38,095 nucleotides of DNA. It comes from Sporosarcina koreensis (lineage in GTDB: Bacteria > Bacillota > Bacilli > Bacillales_A > Planococcaceae). The first letter of the stretch is position 1. Each line of letters begins with the position of its first letter. A program made the position numbers and the translations under genes. Below, piece after piece: positions 32,735-38,095 of the stretch. The stretch covers positions 1 to 38,095 of the forward strand of contig NZ_LQYA01000019.1 of assembly GCF_001531445.1 (NCBI RefSeq). Reading direction: 5' to 3'. The notes under the pieces are model-generated. The model was not told where the DNA came from. It ran no database searches and was given only the letters and a program-made list of their open reading frames with translations.

Positions 32735-33214
32735 TTGTCGGAAACGAAAAAGACGACCATTGTTTTGTTCAGTGGAGATTACGATAAAGCGATGGCTGCC
32801 TATATCATTGCAAACGGAGCTGCGGCTTATGATCATGAAGTGACGATCTTCCATACGTTTTGGGGATTGAATGCACTCCGAAAAGAAGAGCAGGTGCCCG
32901 TGAATAAAGGGTTCCTTGAAAAGATGTTTGGGAAAATGATGCCGCGCGGTGCTGATAAGATGGGCATTTCAAAAATGAATATGGCTGGAATGGGCCCTAA
33001 AATGATTAAGCATGTCATTAAAAAGCATAATGCGATGACGCTTCCATCATTAATTGATATGGCAAAAGAACAAGACATCAAACTTGTCGCATGTACGATG
33101 ACAATGGACTTGTTAGGTCTCGATCAAGCGGAGTTGCTGGACGGCATTGAATATGCGGGTGTAGCCGCTTATTTGGCGGATGCGCAAGACGGCAATGTGA
33201 ATTTATTTATCTAA
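32735..33214 (+). CDS. DsrE/DsrF/DrsH-like family protein (DsrE2-type)
   Basis: The 159-residue protein has the DsrE fold: TTIVLFSGDYDKAMAAYIIANGAAAYDHEVTIFHTFWGL, a Met-rich middle (KMFGKMMPRGADKMGISKMNMAGMGP) and VACTMTMDLLGLDQAELLDG, where the single Cys is the likely sulfur carrier. DsrE2 proteins are found with rhodanese and TusA and pass sulfane sulfur between them, sometimes at the membrane. TTG 32735 has AAGGGATGA at correct spacing; ATG 32726 does not. First gene of the sulfur-transfer operon. Confidence 0.85.
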   Translation: MSETKKTTIVLFSGDYDKAMAAYIIANGAAAYDHEVTIFHTFWGLNALRKEEQVPVNKGFLEKMFGKMMPRGADKMGISKMNMAGMGPKMIKHVIKKHNAMTLPSLIDMAKEQDIKLVACTMTMDLLGLDQAELLDGIEYAGVAAYLADAQDGNVNLFI

Positions 33215-33231
33215 CACAAGGAGGAAGTACC

Positions 33232-33528
33232 ATGAACGAAGTGACTGCAAAAGAAATCGAAGTAAAATTGTCCGCGGAGCAATCGCTGAATATTATTGAT
33301 GTCCGTGAAGTGGACGAAGTTGCGGAAGGTAAAATTCCCGGCGCCATCAATATCCCTCTTGGGCTGTTGGAATTCCGAATGAACGAGTTGGATAAACACG
33401 CGGAGTACACAATGGTTTGTCGTTCGGGCGGTCGCAGCGGACAGGCAACGAAATTCCTAGAAAGTTACGGATATAATGTTGTGAATATGGCAGGCGGCAT
33501 GTTGGCTTGGGAAGGTCCGACCGAATAA
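33232..33528 (+). CDS. Single-domain rhodanese
   Basis: The 98-residue protein is one rhodanese domain: NIIDVREVDEVAEGKIPGAINIPLG, catalytic Cys in YTMVCRSGGRSGQAT, and NMAGGMLAWEG at the end. It moves sulfane sulfur from thiosulfate or persulfides to an acceptor, probably the DsrE-like or TusA proteins encoded on either side. GGAGGAAGTACC precedes the ATG. No signal peptide, so cytoplasmic. Confidence 0.92.
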   Translation: MNEVTAKEIEVKLSAEQSLNIIDVREVDEVAEGKIPGAINIPLGLLEFRMNELDKHAEYTMVCRSGGRSGQATKFLESYGYNVVNMAGGMLAWEGPTE

Positions 33529-33546
33529 TTTTTTATGCAGAAAAAT

Positions 33547-33562
33547 ATACCCCCATGGGCAT
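33547..33562 (+). promoter_or_regulatory. Imperfect internal CstR-like box
   Basis: ATACCCCCATGGGCAT resembles the other three operators but the right half-site is eroded. It lies 14 bp before the tusA-rhodanese start codon, inside the operon. Confidence 0.4.
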
Positions 33563-33575
33563 TAGGAGTGACGAA

Positions 33576-34145
33576 ATGATAAAAGCGGATCACATAGTCG
33601 ACGCGGAAGGCTTGGCATGCCCAATGCCGATCGTCAAAACAAGAAAAGCGATGAAAGAGTTGGAAAATGGCGGTGTCATGGAAGTGCGGGCAACCGATAA
33701 AGGCTCTACAGCCGACTTAAAAGCTTGGGCGGAAAGTTCCGGTCATCACTATTTAGGAACAACTGAAAAAGACGGAACGCTTACACATTATTTACGGAAG
33801 TCGGACGATCAGGAAAAAGTGGAAATGAGTCATCCCCATATAGCTTCTAATGAAGAATTGGAAACAGCTCTTTCAAATCGGGAAGAAATCATCGTTTTGG
33901 ATGTTCGGGAGGTCGCGGAATTTGCTTTCGGTCATATTCCCGGCGCTCAATCACTGCCGCTCGGCGATGTTGAGAGTGCTTTGAGCGATTTGGATAAAGA
34001 AGCATCCATTTATGTTGTTTGCCGAACGGGAAATCGAAGCGACCTGGCAGCACAAAAACTTGCAGCCGCAGGATTCACGGACGTGAAAAACGTAACACCC
34101 GGCATGAGCGGATGGAACGGTCCCATTGAAAAATCCGTTCAATAA
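33576..34145 (+). CDS. TusA-rhodanese fusion protein (CstA-like)
   Basis: The 189-residue protein has an N-terminal TusA domain (1-75) with the CPxP-type site EGLACPMPIVKTRKA and VRATDKGSTADLKAWAESSGH. A rhodanese domain follows (about 92-186) with VLDVREVAEFAFGHIPGA and catalytic Cys in VVCRTGNRSDLA. S. aureus CstA joins rhodanese, TusA and rhodanese; here the first rhodanese is instead the separate gene just upstream. It relays persulfide sulfur between proteins. ATG 33576 follows TAGGAGTGA; the longer frame from 33507 overlaps the rhodanese gene and is rejected. Confidence 0.9.
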   Translation: MIKADHIVDAEGLACPMPIVKTRKAMKELENGGVMEVRATDKGSTADLKAWAESSGHHYLGTTEKDGTLTHYLRKSDDQEKVEMSHPHIASNEELETALSNREEIIVLDVREVAEFAFGHIPGAQSLPLGDVESALSDLDKEASIYVVCRTGNRSDLAAQKLAAAGFTDVKNVTPGMSGWNGPIEKSVQ

Positions 34146-34169
34146 CATATGTGATAGGAGGAAACAGGA

Positions 34170-35297
34170 ATGACGGTTACACCGATACTTGCTGGCGAAA
34201 TCGCTAAAAAAGTAATCTCAAAAGAGGCGTTCTTCATTTTGGATGTCCGTAACGAAGATGCTTTTTCAGATTGGAAAATTGAAGGGGAGAACATTCAATA
34301 CTTGAATATCCCTTATTTTGATGTACTGGATGGAGTGGAGGGAATTCTCGATCAAATTCCAACAGATCAGGACGTTGTCGTCGTCTGTGCAAAGGAAGGC
34401 TCTTCTATTTTTGTCGCGGAAATGCTTGCTGAAGCTGGACGTGATGTCCGCTATTTACAAGGCGGCATGAAAGCATGGAGCGAACATTTGGAGCCTGTGA
34501 AGGTGGGTGACTTAAAGGATGGCGGCGCAATCTATCAATTCGTGCGCATCGGAAAAGGATGCCTCTCTTATATGATCGTGTCGAATGGCGAAGCGGCGAT
34601 TGTGGATGCAACAAGAATGACGGATGTGTTCATTGATTTTGCAAAACAATTGGACGTGAAGATTACGAATGTACTCGACACGCATCTGCACGCAGATCAT
34701 ATTTCCGGCGGACGCGAAATTGCCGAAGCCGTGAACGGAACATACTGGCTGCCGCCGAAAGATGCAACAGAAGTGACGTTTGCATACGAACCGTTGGAAG
34801 ATGGTCGAGTTATAACGGTGGGGACGTCGAAAATCGATATTCAAGCGCTGTATTCACCGGGCCATACAATCGGCTCCACTTCATTCATTGTAGATGATGC
34901 TTATCTATTATCCGGAGATATTTTATTCATCGATTCCATCGGTCGCCCAGACCTCGCTGGCTTGGCGGAAGATTGGGTCGGCGATCTACGGGACACTTTG
35001 TATAGCCGTTACCGTGAGTTAGCGGAAGGTCTACTCGTCCTACCAGCGCATTTCATGATTATCGAAGAATTGAATGATGATGGAAGCGTTTCGGAAACGT
35101 TAGGAAAGCTGTTCGCGAATAACCACGGTTTGAACATCGAGGACGAACAGGAATTCCGTCAACTGGTGACAGGAAATTTGCCTCCTCAGCCCAATGCATA
35201 CCAAGAGATCCGCCAAACGAACATGGGTAAAATCACACCTGACGAAGAAACACAGCGTGAAATGGAAATTGGACCAAACCGTTGTGCGGTCCGATAA
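34170..35297 (+). CDS. Rhodanese-metallo-beta-lactamase fusion (persulfide dioxygenase-like)
   Basis: The 375-residue protein has an N-terminal rhodanese (about 5-108) with [15 protein letters not shown], Cys73 in [11 protein letters not shown], and [12 protein letters not shown] metallo-beta-lactamase domain follows (about 120-320) with [11 protein letters not shown] (171-181), [26 protein letters not shown] and LPAHF. The domain order is opposite to the CstB-like protein at 20675, so the window has two different persulfide-dioxygenase/rhodanese fusions. Probable role: oxidation of protein- or thiol-bound persulfide in the cytoplasm. GGAGGAAAC precedes the ATG. Confidence 0.88.
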   Translation: MTVTPILAGEIAKKVISKEAFFILDVRNEDAFSDWKIEGENIQYLNIPYFDVLDGVEGILDQIPTDQDVVVVCAKEGSSIFVAEMLAEAGRDVRYLQGGMKAWSEHLEPVKVGDLKDGGAIYQFVRIGKGCLSYMIVSNGEAAIVDATRMTDVFIDFAKQLDVKITNVLDTHLHADHISGGREIAEAVNGTYWLPPKDATEVTFAYEPLEDGRVITVGTSKIDIQALYSPGHTIGSTSFIVDDAYLLSGDILFIDSIGRPDLAGLAEDWVGDLRDTLYSRYRELAEGLLVLPAHFMIIEELNDDGSVSETLGKLFANNHGLNIEDEQEFRQLVTGNLPPQPNAYQEIRQTNMGKITPDEETQREMEIGPNRCAVR

Positions 35298-35329
35298 TAA
35301 AGAATTTGATTAAAAGGAGAAGATGATAA

Positions 35330-35557
35330 ATGAACGTAGCAAAAGTATTAGACGCAAAAGGGTTGGCATGCCCAATGCCGGTTGTACGTGCAAGAAAGAC
35401 AATAAAGGAAATGGAGACAGGAGAAATCCTTGAAATCCATGCGACTGATAAAGGCTCCATGGCTGACTTGACTGCATGGGCGAAAGCCAGCGGACATGAA
35501 ATGGTTGACCAAAAAGAAGATGCAGGCGTCTTCACGTTTTATATTAAAAAGGGCTAA
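35330..35557 (+). CDS. TusA-family sulfur carrier
   Basis: The 75-residue protein is a stand-alone TusA with KGLACPMPVVRARKTIKEM (Cys in the CPMP site), ILEIHATDKGSMADLTAWAKASGHEM and a C-terminal strand. It closely resembles the TusA half of the fusion at 33576, so one may have arisen from the other. It carries persulfide sulfur between rhodanese and acceptors. AAGGAGAAGATGATAA precedes the ATG. Last gene before a terminator. Confidence 0.93.
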   Translation: MNVAKVLDAKGLACPMPVVRARKTIKEMETGEILEIHATDKGSMADLTAWAKASGHEMVDQKEDAGVFTFYIKKG

Positions 35558-35569
35558 TTGTAGGGGAGG

Positions 35570-35594
35570 GGGTATCTAGATAGATACCCTTTTC
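35570..35594 (+). terminator. Intrinsic terminator
   Basis: GGGTATCTA and TAGATACCC form a perfect 9-bp stem with a two-base loop, followed by TTTTCC. It ends the sulfur-transfer operon before the tauE gene. Confidence 0.85.
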
Positions 35595-35611
35595 CTGATT
35601 ATGCATCTAGC

Positions 35612-35712
35612 TTCGTGCGCCAGGGGATAGGGTCATAAGTCCAAGTTAATGTGGCAAAAAACGCTACGTCGCATCTTCGCCTTATGCCCGATGCCCCTAT
35701 TCTGGCGCCCTG
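35612..35712. repeat. Roughly 100-bp nested hairpin element
   Basis: Outer arms GCGCCAG (35617-35623) and CTGGCGC (35702-35708), then GGGGATAGGG against CCC..GCCCCTAT, middle arms CATAAG (35634-35639) and CTTATG (35681-35686), and an apical GTGGC/GCTAC pair around AAAAAAC. The four nested pairings are not explained by a terminator, since no T-run follows. It sits between the tusA terminator and the tauE RBS. Confidence 0.65.
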
Positions 35713-35739
35713 TGCTTATAAATTAGGGAGGTTGAATTT

Positions 35740-36513
35740 ATGGATATGACATTTCTCATCACCATTTTCCTCATCGGATTTGTAGGTTCCTTCGTTTCCG
35801 GCATGGTCGGAATCGGCGGATCGATCATCAAATATCCGATGCTGTTATACATTCCGCCATTGCTCGGAATTGCCGCATTCTCCGCGCATGAAGTTTCGGG
35901 GATTAGTGCAATCCAAGTGTTTTTCGCTACAATTTCCGGTGTGTGGGCTTACCGGAAGGGTGGATATCTAAATAAGACATTGATCATTTATATGGGAAGC
36001 GCGATTTTGATCGGAAGCTTCATCGGGGGCTACGGCTCCAATTTAATTTCAGAAGGAAGCATCAATCTGGTGTACGGCATTCTGGCTACGATTGCAGCCA
36101 TCATGATGTTCATTCCGAAAAAAGGATTGGATGATATTCCTGCTGATCAGGTCGTTTTCAATAAATGGCTTGCAGCGGTGCTTGCTTTCATCGTAGGGAT
36201 TGCGGCTGGAATCGTCGGAGCTGCGGGAGCATTCATTTTAGTGCCCATCATGCTTGTCGTCTTGAAAATCCCGACACGCATGACGATTGCAACATCCCTC
36301 GCCATCACATTCATTTCCTCAATCGGTTCGACTGTAGGAAAGATTGTGACGGATCAAGTGCTTTACGGGCCAGCTGCCGTCATGATTGTAGCAAGCGTCC
36401 TTGCCGCGCCATTAGGGGCAAAAGCGGGTCAAAAGATGAATACGAAAGTATTGCAGGGAATCTTGGCTGTGTTGATTCTCGGGACGGCCGTGAAAATTTG
36501 GTTGGATTCTTAA
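35740..36513 (+). CDS. TauE/SafE-family sulfite or sulfur-anion exporter
   Basis: The 257-residue protein has about eight transmembrane helices and the two internally repeated TauE/SafE motifs: [23 protein letters not shown] and [23 protein letters not shown]. Members export sulfite, sulfoacetate or thiosulfate-like anions. In S. aureus a tauE gene is part of the cst locus, removing sulfite or thiosulfate formed from persulfide oxidation, and the same job is probable here. GGGAGGTTGAATTT precedes ATG 35740. It is separated from the tusA gene by a terminator and a hairpin element, so it may be transcribed separately. Confidence 0.88.
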   Translation: MDMTFLITIFLIGFVGSFVSGMVGIGGSIIKYPMLLYIPPLLGIAAFSAHEVSGISAIQVFFATISGVWAYRKGGYLNKTLIIYMGSAILIGSFIGGYGSNLISEGSINLVYGILATIAAIMMFIPKKGLDDIPADQVVFNKWLAAVLAFIVGIAAGIVGAAGAFILVPIMLVVLKIPTRMTIATSLAITFISSIGSTVGKIVTDQVLYGPAAVMIVASVLAAPLGAKAGQKMNTKVLQGILAVLILGTAVKIWLDS

Positions 36514-36520
36514 TGAAATG

Positions 36521-36563
36521 AAAGAGGCGCTTGAACAGGTCAACTGTTGAAGTGCCTCTTTAG
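36521..36563. terminator. Intrinsic terminator between convergent genes
   Basis: AAAGAGGCgCTT pairs with AAGtGCCTCTTT around a loop that itself contains the small palindrome AACAGGTCAACTGTT. It overlaps the last codons of the convergent gene ending at 36540. Confidence 0.75.
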
Positions 36564-36887
36564 CTTGTCATCCATTCGGTTAAGCCATGAAGTTAAAAGG
36601 GGGAAATAACTGTGTATGTTTGTGTGGATCTTGATGGCTAGTTCCTCGTTATACGTATGAGCCGTTAGATTTCGGTCATTCACCATTTGCAATGCTTGAA
36701 TTGTTTCTTCATCGCTGAACAAATCAACTTCACGGAAACTCCGAATAACGCCTTTAGGCGATCCTATATCAATACCTTCAATGTCAAACAGGTACTGTTT
36801 CGCAGCTTTCCAGGTTGCCTCGAATGTGATTTCAAATCTTTGGATTGTGGCGTCACGTTCGACATTATTCGGATTTTCAATTACCAC
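36540..36887 (-). pseudogene. HI0074-type nucleotidyltransferase substrate-binding protein, start apparently lost
   Basis: The frame encodes the HEPN-like HI0074 family (PF08780): NVERDATIQRFEITFEATWKAAKQYL, then VIRSFREVDLFSDEETIQALQMVNDRNLTAHTYNEELA, with the RNLTAHTY motif typical of HEPN proteins. GTG 36887 is the first start codon in frame. The usual N-terminal helix is readable in the same frame further upstream (VERLQERITTARKALASL, about 36950-36895), but no ATG, GTG or TTG precedes it before a stop. One extra base beside TTGTTG near 36950 would restore a normal start behind GGGAGGG. It is thus either a shortened gene read from GTG or a recently damaged one. Partner: the nucleotidyltransferase just upstream. 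Confidence 0.65.
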
Positions 36888-36925
36888 AAGTTCACCTAAT
36901 GAAGCTAAAGCTTTCCTGGCGGTTG

Positions 36926-37237
36926 TTATACGCTCTTGAAGTCGTTCAACAAAATTCCCTCCCTTTTCACGTTTTGAATTAAAGGTTTGCTTGCATCGTT
37001 CAAATTAACAAGATCTATATGATAGGGGATAGTTGATTCTTCCAGTCGGTCTTGTAAATCAATCCAACTCGCAGGAGAAAGAGGTCGGTTAGGCTCAACA
37101 GAAATGTCAATGTCCGAACTTTGTTTTTCAACTCCTCTTGCCCAGGAACCAAAAAGATAAACATTCACATCCTCTTTTGAGAGAGATTCAGCAAGAATAC
37201 ATTTCAAGTCAGCAAGTATTTTTTCTCTTAATACCAC
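36926..37237 (-). CDS. Minimal nucleotidyltransferase (MNT, HI0073-type)
   Basis: The 103-residue protein has the MNT signature NVYLFGSWARGVEKQSSDIDIS, with GSWARG and the Asp-x-Asp metal pair. A third acidic strand (IPYHIDLVNL) completes the site. MNT proteins pair with HEPN-type partners; in type VII toxin-antitoxin systems the MNT protein AMPylates and silences the HEPN toxin. Here the partner is the HI0074-type frame that follows on the same strand, overlapping its end. The start is probably GTG 37237 (GGGGG upstream), with some doubt. Role as toxin-antitoxin is inference. Confidence 0.8.
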   Translation of the reverse strand: MVLREKILADLKCILAESLSKEDVNVYLFGSWARGVEKQSSDIDISVEPNRPLSPASWIDLQDRLEESTIPYHIDLVNLNDASKPLIQNVKREGILLNDFKSV

Positions 37238-37306
37238 CTGTCAAACCCCCTTTCCCTCAGTGTATCACTGAGAAGTCAAACATTTCGATTTACAGCAATA
37301 AAAGCA

Positions 37307-37948
37307 TCAATTCGAGGATGTTTTCTTTTTTTTCTTGAATGACGCCCGTATCCGTGGTTCATTCCCTTGGCGAATCCGCTTGAAGTTTTCGATATGCTTC
37401 CAGATCGCCATTAAGAAAAGCAATACGGCAATCAATATCGGCCAATAGCCATCGAGCCAAATGGCCATTGCCAAGAGAGTGAGATATAGCATGATGACGC
37501 CAATGACGAGAATATCCGTCACGAGCGCTACAAGAATGAACAGAAGCAACCCCGTAAGCCCAAATCGCCAATCAATGGCGAATAAAACCCCGATTACAGT
37601 TGCAGTACCTTTCCCGCCATTAAACTTCATATGGAACGGAAAATTATGGCCAAATATGACAGCGGCTCCAACAACGAATAAAAGCAAAGTGATGGACTCT
37701 GCGGGAAGCCCGAAGTGTCCGGCAAGCAGCCTTGCTGCAATGACTGCAGCAATTCCTTTTCCTATATCAATCAAAGCGACAAGCGCGCCATACCGTTTCC
37801 CAAGAACGATCATCGCATTCGACGCTCCGGCATTTTTCACGCCAGCCTCTTTCAAATTAACTCCTGAAATCCAATGTGCAACTGTCGAGCCATGCAAGCA
37901 GCCAACTACATATCCACACACTATGGTAACTATAATCCATAAAGTCAT
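37307..37948 (-). CDS. PlsY-family glycerol-3-phosphate acyltransferase paralogue
   Basis: The 213-residue protein has about five to six transmembrane helices and PlsY motifs: KNAGASNAMIVLGKRYGALVALIDIGKG, HNFPFHMKFNGGKGTAT and a C-terminal RIRQGNEPRI. PlsY acylates glycerol-3-phosphate from acyl-phosphate at the membrane. Motif 1 deviates: the usual Ser-Gly-Asn-Ile-Gly-Ala-Thr-Asn region reads GVKNAGASNAM, and the opening GSIPxG is GCLHGST. It may therefore be a second copy with altered substrate rather than the housekeeping enzyme. The basic end SFKKKKKTSSN is unusual. GGGGGATTCTT precedes the ATG. Confidence 0.82.
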   Translation of the reverse strand: MTLWIIVTIVCGYVVGCLHGSTVAHWISGVNLKEAGVKNAGASNAMIVLGKRYGALVALIDIGKGIAAVIAARLLAGHFGLPAESITLLLFVVGAAVIFGHNFPFHMKFNGGKGTATVIGVLFAIDWRFGLTGLLLFILVALVTDILVIGVIMLYLTLLAMAIWLDGYWPILIAVLLFLMAIWKHIENFKRIRQGNEPRIRASFKKKKKTSSN

Positions 37949-37981
37949 AAGAATCCCCCAAAATTAATATATTCATATGCA

Positions 37982-38095
37982 ACGTGCAAAGTTTGTTGAA
38001 TCGCGTCCAAAGCAAGCAGTTGCGAGTCCAAAGAAGGCCGTCCCGCGTCTAAAGTGAGTGTCTGCGAGTCCAAAGAAGGCCGTCCCGCGTCCAAA
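37982..38095. repeat. Second array of 21-bp GCGTCCAAAG-family repeats
   Basis: Units start at 37982 (eroded), 38003, 38024, 38045, 38066 and 38087, again exactly 21 bp apart, and the array runs off the window. The units at 38024 and 38066 are identical over 21 bp, which points to duplication of a two-unit block. It belongs to the same family as the array at 2307. Confidence 0.9.

Overview
The window looks like chromosomal DNA of a low-to-mid GC Gram-positive bacterium of the Bacillales. The evidence is strong GGAGG-type ribosome binding sites, frequent TTG and GTG starts, many U-tailed hairpin terminators and Bacillus-type gene families (CatE, YkvS/DUF2187, CstR, YhcYZ-like two-component system, DUF4179 anti-sigma). 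A Planococcaceae member such as Sporosarcina would fit, but no marker gene proves the genus. No rRNA, tRNA, CRISPR array, insertion sequence or phage gene was seen, and no gene-free stretch exceeds about 300 bases.

Layout. 43-2290: a chimeric HTH/F1-ATPase-beta-like protein, an aminoglycoside nucleotidyltransferase-like gene and a FlaR-like P-loop kinase. 2307-2474: an array of 21-bp repeats. 2524-4194: an L,D-transpeptidase and a divergent HxlR regulator/CatE dioxygenase pair. 4326-6034: an ECF sigma factor with its membrane anti-sigma partner. 6099-11616: an AraC regulator, a small membrane protein, an AI-2E family protein, an MFS carrier and a DASS dicarboxylate transporter. 11835-13610: a GAF histidine kinase with a NarL-type regulator. 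13802-15914: an SDR / divergent QueA / VOC operon. 16020-20394: an ABC1 (UbiB-like) kinase, a CHY zinc-finger protein, a small membrane protein, a FhuF-like Fe-S protein and an acyl-CoA hydrolase/transferase.

Sulfur genes form the dominant theme. A CstB-like persulfide dioxygenase-rhodanese (20675) and a membrane-anchored rhodanese (22084) precede an SsuABC/TauABC-type ABC transporter. Ten kilobases further on lies a second block: CstR repressor, DsrE-like protein, rhodanese, TusA-rhodanese fusion, rhodanese-MBL fusion, TusA and a TauE/SafE exporter (32396-36513). The same ATACC...GGTAT operator lies in the promoters of cstR and of the distant cstB-like gene and before the dsrE-like gene, with weaker copies before the tusA-rhodanese gene and the ABC operon. 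This points to one reactive-sulfur-responsive regulon split over two loci.

Between the two sulfur blocks lie DUF4184, a lipoprotein, an EmrE-type permease, PepT, a YhhN protein, a LysR/YeiH divergent pair and a DUF2187 gene with a terminator-containing leader. The right end holds a minimal nucleotidyltransferase/HI0074-type pair whose second gene seems to have lost its start, a divergent PlsY paralogue, and another array of the same 21-bp repeats found at 2307.

Most unusual items: the HTH fused to a catalytically dead ATP synthase beta-like domain; two sequence families of intergenic repeats sharing an exact 21-bp period (two turns of B-DNA); and a roughly 100-bp nested hairpin element in front of the tauE gene.
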